Made by a program: the position numbers and the translations under genes
NCBI GenBank assembly: GCA_022496205.1
Contig: WTXD01000063.1
Span: forward strand, 1 to 64,000
Source of the DNA: Gloeopeniophorella convolvens
Taxonomy: Eukaryota > Basidiomycota > Agaricomycetes > Russulales
DNA: 64,000 bases
Direction: 5' to 3'
Notes under the pieces: generated by a model
What the model saw: only the letters and a program-made list of their open reading frames with translations
What the model was told of the DNA's origin: nothing
Databases searched by the model: none
Shown: positions 46,030-57,577 of the stretch, piece after piece
How the letters are laid out: each line of letters begins with the position of its first letter
Position numbering within the stretch: the first letter of the stretch is position 1

Positions 46030-48409
46030 TCACGCATCCGTCACGCATCCATGGCTTGCGTCTTCCACAACCTTGATGTATTTGTAGAGTGTTCCCTGCT
46101 GCACCTTGAGTGGTGGGGCTGTCCATTCCTTTCGGCGGCGCTCGACCTCTTCGGCAGATACCTCCATGTTGACTGTGTTCTTGACGGCGTCCACGGAGAT
46201 GACGTCGCCGTCACGGACCAGCGCAATGGGACCACCCACTTGAGCTTCTGGGACGACGTGCCCGATCACGAACCCATGGGAGCTGTTGGCAAAGAAGACA
46301 CACGTGATGAGCCGCACGACTAATACCGCGAACGAGCGAAAGGGGCTGCTGCGCACGGAACTCACCCACCGCTAAACCTCCCGTCAGTCAAACAAGCCAC
46401 GTCCTGACCGAGGCCAGCACCCATGATCAGACTCGTGGGCTTGAGCATCTCTGGCATGCCTGAATTTACGCTTTAGCTCGCTCACCCAGGACAACCCCAG
46501 ATTCCACAAAGGACGCACCAGGGCCGCCTTTCGGTCCGAGATACCTCAGAACCACGACGGTCTTCTCGCCCCTTTTGATAGACCCGCTCTCGACCGCATG
46601 CACAAACTCATCCTCAGAGTCGAACGCACGTGCCTTGCCAGTGAAACCGAGACCCTCCTTGCCCGTGATCTTCGCAATTGCGCCACCGGGCGCAAGATTG
46701 CCCGTAAGAACTCTGTGACAGGGGATGAGAAATGAGGTGTGAAAGATCGATGGATTGAGAAAGGGACCTGATGTGACCAGTCTCCTTGATAGGCTTTTCG
46801 AGAGGACGGATGATGTCCTGATTGGTGGATAATTCACCGTGTTCGTGGGTCCAACGCTCAAGGTTTTCCCCTAATGTTCGGCCCGTCACGGTCATGTTGT
46901 TGCCATCAATAAGGTTATTCTTGAGGAGGTAAGCGAGAATCTCTGTGCCGTGTGAGAGACGGAAAGCGGCGTCGCCCACAATCACGCACTAGGAATGCCA
47001 CCGATTTTATATACGTCTTCCATCACATACTTTCCGCTCGGCTTGAGATCAGCGATGAATGGGATTCGATCGGACACATTCTGGAAGTCCGACAGCTCTA
47101 GCTTAATGCCGACGGAGTGTGCGATGGCAATGAGGTGCAGAACTGCGTTGGTCGACCCCCCAAGAGTTATGGTCAATACCTAGCGCAGGCGCAGGGCTGG
47201 TCAAGTAATCAACTCTTTACTCGAAACGTAGAAGAGCGTACCATCGCATTCTCAAATGCCGAACGGGTCATGATATCCCTCGGAAGAATGTTCTTCTCCA
47301 AAAGGTTGTGCATGGCCGCCCCCACCGAGTCACACTCGGCGAGCTTGTCGGAGGTCTCAGCTGGGAAGGAAGAAGACCCTGGCAACGTCATTCCAAGAGC
47401 CTCTGCCACGCTAGCCATAGTGTTCGCGGTATACATCTGCCCAATATGTTAGCCCGAAGGACTGAAGAGGAACGCAAGGAATCCCACCCCTCCGCACGCC
47501 CCCGGGCCGGGACACGCGTGCCGCACAGTGTTGTAGCGCTCCTTCTCGGCTTCTGATGTTCGGCCGTCCTGTAGATACTTTCCATATGACTGGAAAGCAG
47601 ACACAATGTCTAGTTGAGGCGCGCCTTCGCACGAACCTGGGCGGATGGTTCCACCGTACACCATGAGGCCGGGGCGGTTCAACCTTCCAACTGTAAAGAT
47701 AGTAACATAAATAGACGGGACGCTGGGGTTGCCTAATGCGACGTACGAGCCATCAGGACACCGGGCATATTCTTGTCACATCCCGGCACGACCACCATCC
47801 CGTCGAGCCAATGGCCGCCCGCAGCAGTCTCGACCTGGTCGGCGATGAGGTCCCTCGACTGGAGAGAGTAGGACATCCCGCGGGTTCCCATGCTGATGCC
47901 ATCGCTGACGCCTACTGTACCGAATTGGTAGCCCACGAGACCGGCTTCGGTGAGTGAAGCCTTGACGCGCTGTCCGAGACCCAGCAGATGTCGGTTGCAG
48001 CTGAATGACGACTGTTTGGGCACACGCATGCATACTTGGTGAGGAAAACTCACGGATTGCCTTCATACCTGAAGGGCAGTTAGTTCTGTGAGTGGTCAAG
48101 TATAGAATTGGATAGCCACGTGCCAGACGCTTGCCACTCCAACCATGGCTCGATTGAGGTCGTCGTCGGAGTTAATACCCTCTGTAGCATAGAGCATAGC
48201 CTGTACGTTCACGAGTAAGCACGGTGTGTAGAGTCCTATGAAGGCGCAGCTCAGCACCAACTTACCTGGCTGGCACCTTGGTCTTTAGGCTGCGTCACAG
48301 TCCTCGAGTACCTGTTCAAGACAGGCTTTTCATGCCGGTTCGGCGCGCATGATGCGAACGTCCTCGACGATTGCCTAGCAGCGCATTTTCGTGAAGAGCG
48401 AACCAACAT
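46030..48409 (-). CDS. ILV3: Dihydroxyacid dehydratase, mitochondrial
   Basis: Exons 48409-48266, 48200-48124, 48068-48054, 48000-47747, 47690-47488, 47436-47242, 47179-46990, 46942-46768, 46712-46519, 46459-46366, 46282-46030; 597 residues. Fourth enzyme of valine/isoleucine synthesis, an iron-sulfur dehydratase. Cluster cysteines lie in [17 protein letters not shown] and [28 protein letters not shown] closes the active site. The N-terminus ([20 protein letters not shown]) is a mitochondrial presequence. One exon is 15 nt. Intron 2 (48123-48069) requires a GC donor to keep ...SVWYEGNPC. Divergent from the Zn2Cys6 gene beyond a 1.2-kb gap. Confidence 0.94.
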
Positions 48410-49570
48410 CTTCGGCGGTCAGCTGGTGGACGTTGGGCAGTTCACTGAACAGACACGTCGAGGACCTGGCAGTCGCGTCCAATCAACTCGAGTCAGTTGT
48501 ACGTGCTGTATTAGTCATCATGACTTCGGCCGAAGTCCGCGCGCCGATCAATTCCAGTCTCAACTTGGCTAGGCCTGCCGGCCCTGAATTCAAGTTTCGT
48601 GTTCAGCTCAGCCCGCGCGATGCGTTGTACATAAATTTGAATTCTGTATGTAAATAGCCTCCCTATCACGGTGGTTCCCCGGGGGTACTTATGATCGGGA
48701 GAACGTAGGTAGCCCTAATAATCTGACTCCAGAATGCACGCCCACCGCAGAAACCAACTTTCGGCTGGCAGGGCCATGTTTGAGACTCAGAAAAAGGGAT
48801 CGCCTGTAGATTGAAGAGGTCGAACAACTCTTGTCAGTTAGCTCGACTAGTGACCAGATGCTAAGCCAGGGCGCTTAATATCCGATACGAAGCTTTTGAG
48901 TTATTCAACTGACCGTACCATCGGGCCAAAAATACCAGATTTGGATACACATTCCTCGCTAAGATCTGTCTGCATCATGGCCCCCAACGTGTGAAGCACT
49001 CCGTAATGGTCGTTGAACTAGGCTGAAAAAGTCTGCATTTGATGAGCCGGAGATATCTTTGAGGGTGGTGTAAGAACAGGTGGAAAAAGTGTGCGCCTTC
49101 GCAGAATGGAATGCGGAGTTTCGAGGGTCGCATGGTGACGAAGATATTAGACCAGCGGCTGGTCAGACGCAGAATGCATACTCCCGTGGAGCAGGTCCCT
49201 CAACCAGCCAGAAGATACAGAAGATGCTCCCGAGGCGCGAGTAAATTCCGGAGAGGGATCGGAAAGATTTGCACGGTAGTAACGATTGCAGACGAAATGT
49301 AACCCCTCAGTTTCATGGCCCGTGCCAGAGAAAGGCGTTGGCGGAAGCAAACCTTATGGGCAATTCGTTGCATCTCCGGTGCCCCCCTGTTTCCCCTCTG
49401 CTGGCCTGTCCGTCCGTCTCTTGGGAGAGATTGCGAATGGGTCGACGACCTCCCTCCACGCCTTCGGACTGATAACTGAAAGTCCAGTCTCAAGTCCCTT
49501 GTCCCTCCCCCCTCGTCCCAGTCCTAGCTGCCAGTCCAAGGCTTGCGGTCCCGGAGAAAGGCCAACGACT
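48410..49570. other. Gene-free divergent promoter region
   Basis: Lies between the divergent starts of ILV3 and the Zn2Cys6 gene. The frame of the Zn2Cys6 exon is open back to 49286 but without an ATG, so that part is taken as 5' UTR. No other structure seen. Confidence 0.4.
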
Positions 49571-51380
49571 ATGCAAGAGCGCGACCGCGCCCCTAGCCGA
49601 AGCTCCCTCCCCCCTCGGTTACATAGACACCTCCAGTCTGCACCCCAGTCGTCTCGCAGCGCATCAGTCACAGAGGCCCACACACCAGCTTTGGAGCTCA
49701 CCGACGAAGACTCTACGCGCAGCTTGATGGACTATCCATTCCCTCTTCCGTCGACGTCGGCATTTCAGCTCCGCCCCGTTGGGACGCCTCTGCCGTACCC
49801 TACCTCACTCGAACGCGGCCCCTTACTTCCGCCGCTGCGACGAGAAGCGTCCCCGGAGGCTTATGAGCCCCTCGGAGGCATTCCGACGCGTCACCGAGGC
49901 AACTTGTTCGCTGAGGACCGCAGCGTGGTAGGGCCCTCTTCCATTCCCCATGGTTCAACGACGTGGCCTGGCGGTCAACGACCAACTACGGACCCTGCGT
50001 TCTACACATATCCGCCACCGCCCAACACCGCGCGTGAGTCCGTGGGAGGTCCCGACATCCAGCAGGCGGAGCCGTCAGAATGGCAGTTCGGCCCCTCTCA
50101 GGCGGAAGGGTCTGGCCGGGACGAGCGCTTCCCCCCGGCACCACGTATCGGGCGCGCGGAAAGCTACACACGCGCAGATGACTTGGGGTGGGGAGGGAGC
50201 TACGCGTTGCCGCGCAGGGTACATCCAGAGAGGCACCTCCCTGAGCCTTTGGACTGGCGGCAGACCCCCTTAGATCAGGTTGAGAGCTTTTCTCGTACGT
50301 CCGCCGAGTCCATCTTATGCCCTGGCGCGTTTGTGACCTACGTCCGAGCAGGATACTCTTTCACCCCACAGTTTCTGCGGCCGCACAGAGCGCTTCCAAC
50401 AGAGCCGTCGTCTAGTCGCTTCAGCTACGACACCTATACCACTGCGCCCGAGAGACCCGTAACGCGACTGCATGGCCGTCCGAACGCGATCGCGGAGAGC
50501 AGCGCACCGACTGAACCCGCGTACGACCAGGCGTTCATCCCCACGACCTACCACCAACTCCCTGGATTCACAAGCCCACATGACTTTGTAAGCCCGCTGC
50601 TCGGTTCTACGTTGTTGGATATACCGGGGCCACCTACCACGGTCGATGGCTCGTCGTCTGAAGCCGGTCAAGGGGATGTAGCGGAAGATGATCCCAGAAC
50701 GTCCGCACGCAAGGGCAAGCGGAGGGCGAGCGGTCCTCTTGAAGACGAGAAGAAGAGACCGACAAAGAGACCGATACGCAAACCCAAAAAGAAGACGGAG
50801 ATCGCATGCAATTTCTGCAGAGGTGAGTGTCCTCAAATGTGGTTCATGAGATGTCGGCGGTGCCTGTGGCCGCCGCTGTGTACCCTTGTGGGTCCGTCTT
50901 TTTACGTTGTTGACGTAACCGTTCCCAGCAAGGAAACTCCGCTGCAGTGGCGATAGGCCGACGTGCGAGACGTGCATGGCGCGAAAACTGCTGTGCAATT
51001 ATGTGCCCGTGCCCCGACGACGGGGCCCTGGCAAGGCACCGCGAGGCAGCAGAAGGCTCACAAAGAGTCGTGGACAAGGAACGTGGGCACCGCCGTCAGA
51101 CGCGCTGGCGGAGGGAAGCGGTGCGGATCCGGGCTCGAGCCCGACGGGCAGCAGATCCGGGGGCGGGCCGCCCGGCTTTCCCGAGGGCGCCTTCATCTTT
51201 GGGGTGCCTCGTGAGCTCCCGCAATTGCAGGCGCCAGCGGTGATGGACAGCTTCGAGCCGTCGCCAGCCGGTGCTGATGCGGACCAACAGCATCGTGGAG
51301 GACCGGGTCGAGATAAGGACAGACGCCTGGTTGATCGAGACAAGGAGGGGGAGGATGACCGTCGGCGCCGCTACAGCTAG
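49571..51380 (+). CDS. Zn2Cys6 protein with C-terminal zinc cluster
   Basis: Exons 49571-50822 and 50929-51380; 567 residues. The first 400 residues are Pro/Ser/Thr-rich without a recognisable domain. The fungal binuclear zinc cluster is at 413-440, Cys 413, 416, 423, 430, 433 and 440 (C-x2-C-x6-C-x6-C-x2-C-x6-C) in ACNFCRARKLRCSGDRPTC, preceded by a basic KRPTKRPIRKPKKK stretch. Placing this cluster in the C-terminal part is unusual; most have it near the N-terminus. The intron splits the cluster between CNFCR and ARK, exactly as in the two clusters of the next gene. A short disordered, charged tail follows. Expected nuclear DNA binding; targets unknown. Confidence 0.82.
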
Positions 51381-52202
51381 CACGGGACTCAAGCTCAAGG
51401 GTCGGACCTTTACTGCTAAGTACGAAGCCTCATAATTGCTCCTCTCCATTGCGAGCGCTTATAGCGATGCTATCCTAATTTCCTTAATGTTCAAAGTAAT
51501 GTGTGGCCATGTCTCTAGCCAGCGGTATTAGAGTCTTACAACGGGATCTCACGGCGGCTGCGGTACCGCTGACGCTGAGGATTATCACGTTTCTCGGAGT
51601 GGGGGGAGGGGTCTCGGGGCGTGTCGAGGGGACCTCCGTTGGGATGGCCGAGAGCGGTAATTCGAGCCCGGGCGGAAGAGAGGGTGAGTGAATACGGCGC
51701 GATTTCGAAGGCAGGTGTTATCGGAAGCCGCGGAAAGTTGCGCACGAGGATAAGGGGAGGGATCTAGACCGTCGACGGAAGGCGACGATGCTTCTGATCC
51801 GCCGCTGCGGGACAGAGATTCTTTGGGTGGGGAGGGTGAGAAGACGCGGTCTGTGGGTGCGTGGGCGGTGCTGTGGCTCCGTCGGGGTCGGAGCGGGGGA
51901 TGCTGGAGGCGACCCGAGGGCGGGCGGCGGGGAGGGGTGGGGGAGGCAGATTGTTACAGGGGTGAGCGCTGAGCGGAGGCCGAGCGGAGGGCGTCAGAGT
52001 GGCGACGGGGGCGGCGACGCACGCGGCGGACCCGGAACAGGTGAGGGATATGAGGCCGAGAGCGGCGCCGCGGAGAGAAAGGAACGTAAGTCCGGCCGGG
52101 GAATTTAGTGCCCCGCACCGCGTCGCCTCAGCTTGCCAGGGCAAGTCACGGCCAGCCAGCCGCTCTCCGCTGGGCCCGTTCCCTCCTTCCTTTCTCCCCG
52201 CC
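51381..52202. other. GC-rich gene-free interval
   Basis: About 820 bp, very GC-rich, promoter side of the septin-Zn2Cys6 gene. Open frames on both strands (for example 51764-52210 minus) are of biased composition and are judged spurious. Confidence 0.4.
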
Positions 52203-55144
52203 ATGGACAAAATCGACCAACGGGCCCGGCGCGACCAAGAGGACCGCCTGGATAGACTCTCCTCCCAAGCCCTCCACGTCCCCGTCTACCCGGCACAGCC
52301 CGCGCAGCCTGCCCACCCCGCCCGGACCTCCATCAATGTGCGCGCGGATGGCCCACCTAGCGGCTACTCCCTTATGGTCGCGGGACAGCCGACGGGCAAG
52401 ACTGCCTTCCTCCGCCTCCTCCTAGACACAAACGACATTGCCCCATCTACCTCCCAGGACCAGCTCGCCTCCGTTGCCAAGTTCGTCCAGGGATGCGCCG
52501 GCCACACCTCGCACATCCGCACCGTCTCGCTCGACATCGAGCACCCGGACACCGGCCAGCGCCAGCCCATCTCTCTCACCCTCACAGACACCCCGTCCCT
52601 CGACGTCCGGGACGAGGTTTCCTCTGAGAGAGTCATGGGCGATATCCTCCGGCACGTCGAGACCAAGTTCTCAGAAAGCCTCGAGGACGTATGTCGTGTT
52701 TTTGCCGTCCTTGACAAGGCACCCTCGCTAATCTATCCCTGCGCGCAGGATTACAAGGCCCGGACGGGCGACCACCATGTCCACTTGTACGTTGGCGATC
52801 CACCCATCCGGGCGTCTCCGCCGTGTCCCTTTCCCATGTGCTCATTATCGTTTTTGTACATCGCAGATGCATTTATTTCTTGGATCCTGATGTAATTATT
52901 CCTCCCTCCGCCATTCGTCCACCGGCCCCGCTCCTTCCACGCACACGCACCAACAGCATATCTCAACCCGACACCGAACCAGTAATACTCGAACCCCCGG
53001 TCACCACTAATCCGCTCCTCCGTCGACCCGTCCTTCCTCAGGCCGAGATCAACGTAATTCGTACCCTTTCCTCCCGTGTCAATGTCCTGCCCGTCATTGC
53101 CCGAGCTGACACGCTCACCAACGACCGTCTCGCAGCCATCAAGTTGGCCGTCCGACGCGACCTTGCCGAGGCGGGGATCGGCTTCGGAATATTCGACCTT
53201 GACTCACATCCGCCGACAAACGGCGATAGCAAAGCGTATAGCGGCCTCTCCAACGGATCCTCGTCTTCGCCCAGCAGTTCTTCGCCCACTTCTCCCGTAA
53301 CTCCTTCTTTCCTGCGGCTCCCGTATGCTCTAATCGCTCCGGACTGCTATTCCCACAGCGATGGTGTCAACCGCCCGGCTCCGTCACGCCATGAGCTCGT
53401 TATGCAGTACACTCCTTCTGGTCGCCCCTCATCTCCTAACACTCCCTCGAGCAAGTTCATCCGCGGAAAATATACTCGCAGCTATCGTTGGGGTTTCCTG
53501 GATGTCCTTGACCCCAACCACTCTGATTTCCTGCCTCTCCGGCAGGCCGTATTCCACCATATGCTTGTAAGGGGTGGCTACTTTCCCATGGCTGCGCATG
53601 GTGACTCAAACTGCTTTTCCAGACTCTGCAGAAATACACGCGCGAATACCTGTACGATAAATTCAGGGTGGAATACATGATGCAGCATCACCCCGGCGAA
53701 GCCCATGCCCTGCAAACCAACGGGCAGCTGCAGCCCCTCTCCAGCCGGCCCATCCTTACCATAGACGCACCACCCTTGCATGCTAATATGTCTCGTCATT
53801 CTGGAATCACTGGATCCCGCCAGATGCCCATGGTGGATGCCCATGGGCCCCCCGCTAGCTCGGCGTTGTCCGATTCGGGCCAAGAAAACAACAGAGCATC
53901 TACAAGTCAGTGTTCTGCTGTGGAGGGTTTCTGGACCACCTTGCGACGTGCATCGCGTACTAATTGGAATGCCCACTATTCTTGCAGAAGCGAACCGACA
54001 ACGGGCCAAAAAGATCACTGTCGCGTGCAACTTTTGTCGCTGTACGTCTGTCATGTGAGCGGCGCGGGGCTCGTGCTCATGTCACGCATACACAGCGCGC
54101 AAACTAAAATGCGACGGCGGGCGGCCTGCCTGCCATCAATGCGTCAAAAGGTCGAATCCGTGCGACTACATGGCACCGCAGAAACGTCGCGGCGGGATCC
54201 GGCAGCGACGGAACGCAAACAACAGCGACAGTGAAGGCGCAAGCGGTGACGATCGTTCGGTCGAGATCGAGCCCTCGGCGTCTCCGGAAGTGGTGCCCAA
54301 GCCTCTAGCCCGTGCTGGGCCTGATCGCGAACTTGCACCCCTGGACGTCATCCAGCAGCAGCAGCAGCAGCCGGGATTCGCAAAGCATGAGGACCCCCCG
54401 GCTGTGAAGCTGCAACAGTTCCCGCCGCAGCACAAGTCCGAGCAGGTGCTGCCTGCGTCATTGGAAAGGCGGGGCCCGCCATTTATGGATGCCGATCGGC
54501 TAGGACAGCTCCCACCGATTTCGCTTTCCCCTCCGTCCGGAATCAATGCGAGTGCGCCACCGCTATTGCCGTCGATCAGAGCTCCGGACGAGGCGCCGCC
54601 CCCGGCGCTCTCCTCGGGACTCCAGCCCCCCGAGATGACAACGCAGCGGAAACGCGCGTCCACAATTTCCGGGAAAGGCAACCGATCGTCTTCGAACTAT
54701 GGTCCGAAAGTGGTTGCATGCAACCACTGCCGAGGTGCGTGACGTGTCTGGTAGCGAGGGGCGGTGCAGGCACTGACGCCGGGCGCGTCCCGTACAGCGC
54801 GAAAGACAAAGTGCGACGGGGGCCACCCGACGTGCACGAGCTGCGCGCGGCGATCGCTGCAGTGCAACTACGTGAACGACCCGCACGCGCCGGGCGGACC
54901 GCGGCGCAAGGGAAGCGCGGCAGCGTCTGAACCACCGTCGACCGTCTCAAGTGGGCCCGTCTCTGCTTCCACCTCCACCGCTGGGCCGTCGTCCGTGTCG
55001 GGATACAACAACGGAGAGGGCTATCACATGTACGACGACGACCGGGCAGAACGGGAGCGCGGCGACGGCGAGCCGCCTTCCAAGCGGATTCGAGTAGAGG
55101 GCGGCTCGGCGGCATCTGCAGTAGCAGTGCTCGGGATGCCCTGA
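52203..55144 (+). CDS. Septin-like GTPase fused to two Zn2Cys6 clusters
   Basis: Exons 52203-52688, 52749-52786, 52867-53566, 53623-53905, 53988-54041, 54096-54734, 54798-55144; 848 residues. Residues 1 to about 430 are a septin-type domain: AGQPTGKT (60-67, first P-loop Gly replaced by Ala), TLTDTPS (Gly of DTPG lost, 129-132), VLPVIARAD (AKAD changed to ARAD, 253-256), the septin-type RSYRWGFLDVLDPNHSDFLPLR and LQKYTREYLYDKFR. The frame continues through a linker to a Zn2Cys6 cluster (Cys 516, 519, 526, 533, 536, 543) and a second one (Cys 729, 732, 739, 746, 749, 756). No stop separates the halves, and the joining intron (53906-53987) has a TACTAAT branch site. Alternatively two genes overlap, with a separate regulator starting near 53791. 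Function unknown. Confidence 0.68.
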
Positions 55145-55424
55145 GGCGTCGGACAGATGGTCGGCTGTGTCAGTTTCTTCCTTGTCTGCTGATTATTTCT
55201 TCATCTCCGGTTCCAAGAGGCCTCCTCGCTGTGGGAGAGGAGGAAAGTGTATTGTATAAGTGAGGGGATAAGGAGACGTTATGTAATGTACAACTGAATT
55301 TGGGTCTCGCCGCTTCTTTCTTCCGCATACATTCGCATCCACATTCACACCTTGGTTTCCTCTGCGCACCGTTCCCTTCCTTTTGTTTATTTATATTAAT
55401 TCTCTCTCTTTCGCAACACCCTCC
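55145..55424. other. Intergenic, septin-fusion 3' end / second septin promoter
   Basis: 280 bp. The last 110 bp before the ATG at 55425 are pyrimidine-rich, with an AT-rich TTTATTTATATTAA stretch about 40 bp upstream that could serve as a core promoter. Confidence 0.4.
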
Positions 55425-57577
55425 ATGTTCCGTAGCTTTCGCAAGAAACAGCATACAAAGGAGCAGGTCCCCGCGCCCGTTCGTAAGGCCTCGCTCCCGG
55501 ATATCACCGCGCAGGGCGTTCAGTGGCCAGAGGACCTCGTTGATATCGCTGCTATCCGCCATACACCCCCTCCAGAGCACCCTTTCCAAGGTGCAGCCCG
55601 CATTTCTTTCCAAACAGATGACCCCGGCACCACGCCTTATCACAAACCTTTTCGCACTCCTTCAGTACGCAATAATGACGGCGGGGACCGTACCATTTCT
55701 TCTATCTACATGTCCCACCCACCCTCTGCTTTCCGCCCTTCCCCCGCGCCCACGGTGCGCCTGAGCCAGCGGCGCGCTCGCGTGCCGCCGAAATTCAACC
55801 TTATGGTGAGCGCTGATATTGTCAGTCGCGTCGCGATCGTTCACACACTCGACGCGTCTCAGGTTGTCGGCGCGCAAGGGACTGGCAAGACCTCTCTCTT
55901 GCGCCTGCTGTTGGATACTGCCGACATCTCTGCCGCTGCGACTGCCGAGCAACGCGCGTCGTTCGAGCGCTTCATGCGCGGTGGCACGAGGGCCACCCAG
56001 CGCATTCACTCTGCCACGATCGACATTCACGAGTCGCGCTTTGATCGGGTTCTGCTCTCCGTGATCGACACACCAGGGCTTGACTTTCACGAGGGGCGCG
56101 AGCTGAAGCTGGAGAGGCAGGTGTCGGTCATTGTGAAGCACGTTGATGGGCTGTATGCCGAGACCATGAGCGAGGTGCGTCGCCTCGGTATTTTCAGCTT
56201 ACCAGCAAACTCATCCTGCGCAGGAATCCAAAGTCGTGCGAAAGGGCAAGGGTGACGAGCACGTCCACCTGTGAGTCTCATCATTCGTGTGCCTTGTGCA
56301 TGGCCTCAGATTGTATGCAGTTGCATCTACCTCATTGACCCCTCTTCGATCACGACCGTTGCCTCCCGTCGCCGCGCATCGTCCCTGCCTCGGAAGACAC
56401 GTTCCGAGACGACTATCTCCGCACGACACCCAGACGACACGCCGCCGCTCACCGACGACGACGGCGATTCAGACGTCGAGAACGATGCGAACTCAGACGG
56501 CCTGACGATGTCGCCCGCGGAGCTGCGCGTCATCCGCCGCCTCGCAAAGCGCGTCAATGTCCTGCCCGTGATCGGCCGCTCTGACTCCCTGACGGACGAG
56601 AAGCTGCGCGCTGTCAAGGCGACCGTGACACGCGAACTTCATGGCGCTGAGCTCGGCTTTGGCGTCTTTGCGCCCGCGCCCACAAAAGCGCCGGAGGGCC
56701 CCCCTGACGCCGTCGACGGGGCGCCTGCCTCCCCCGACGTGCAGCCCACGTCGAGCGGCAACGGGGACGCGGACACACCCGATCCGGCGCCCGAGTCGGG
56801 CGAGGAGGACGGTTCGCACGTCTCGCGCCCGGTGATCCGCCTGCGTACGGGGCGGCAGAGCATGCCGGCGCGCCGCCCGCGGTCGCGGTCGCGGTCGCGG
56901 CGCGAGCTGACGGAGGAGGCGCGCGAGCCGCTCGCGCCCGACGCGGAGGACCCGGACAGCGTCGCGAACGTGCGCTTCTCCGCGGCGGCCGTCGCGCGCG
57001 CGGACCTGTCGCCGTTGCTGCCGTTCGCACTCATCGCGCCAGAGAAGTGGCGCTGGCACCGGCGGAAGGCGGGCGCAGATGCAGACGCGGAGGTGGAGGC
57101 GGAAGCCGTGTCCGAGAGCACGCACTCGCAGCCGCACACGGACGCGACGGACTCGCCCGTGACGCCCGCCGAGCGCGGGCCGTCATTCGCGCACCCGCCG
57201 TCGCCGCCGGAGGACCTCAAGGGCGTGTTCGTGCGGCAGTTCCGCTGGGGCACGGTCGACGTGCTCGACCCGGCGCACTGCGACTTTGCGGCGCTGCGCA
57301 CGGCAGTGCTATCGACCCATATGAAGGTGCGCGTGCCTGCGCCATGTGCGTTACTGCCGATTGTGCTGATGGGGGGCATGGAACGACTGCTTAGGTGCTC
57401 AAGACGCACACGCGCGAGGTGCTGTACGAGCGGTTCCGCACTGAAAAGCTGCTCGCGCGGCGCGCGACGCGAAAGATTGGCGAGGAGCAGACGAAGAAGC
57501 TCCTCGAGGGTGCGTCGTTACCTCCCGACGTGTCGGCGCCGCAAATGTTGATGTATCCTGCAGGTCTAGGACTGTGA
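55425..57577 (+). CDS. Divergent septin-like GTPase
   Basis: Exons 55425-55805, 55863-56174, 56224-56270, 56321-57326, 57395-57509, 57564-57577; 624 residues. A 125-residue disordered N-terminus precedes the GTPase: GAQGTGKT (130-137), VIDTPGLDF (196-199), CIYLIDP, VLPVIGRSD (332-335, where septins have AKAD), VRQFRWGTVDVLDPAHCDF and THTREVLYERFRTEKL. Two long acidic/Arg-Ser inserts, about 258-310 and 355-480, enlarge it well beyond ordinary septins of about 350-450 residues. No C-terminal coiled coil. Introns 1 (57 nt) and 5 (54 nt) are multiples of three without stops, so retention would give longer proteins. Tandem with the septin-Zn2Cys6 gene and probably a diverged duplicate of its GTPase half. 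Confidence 0.8.

Noticed and set aside
46460..46485. A possible 26-nt intron in ILV3
   Set aside because: Too short; the 59-nt intron 46518-46460 gives the conserved [16 protein letters not shown] directly.
51764..52210. Minus-strand 148-codon frame in the GC-rich gap
   Set aside because: Biased Pro/Ala/Ser composition and overlap with the septin promoter; no homology or splice support.
56493..57409. Long minus-strand frames (56493-57137, 56639-57409)
   Set aside because: Mirror images of the Arg/Ser/Ala-rich septin insert, caused by high GC at third positions.
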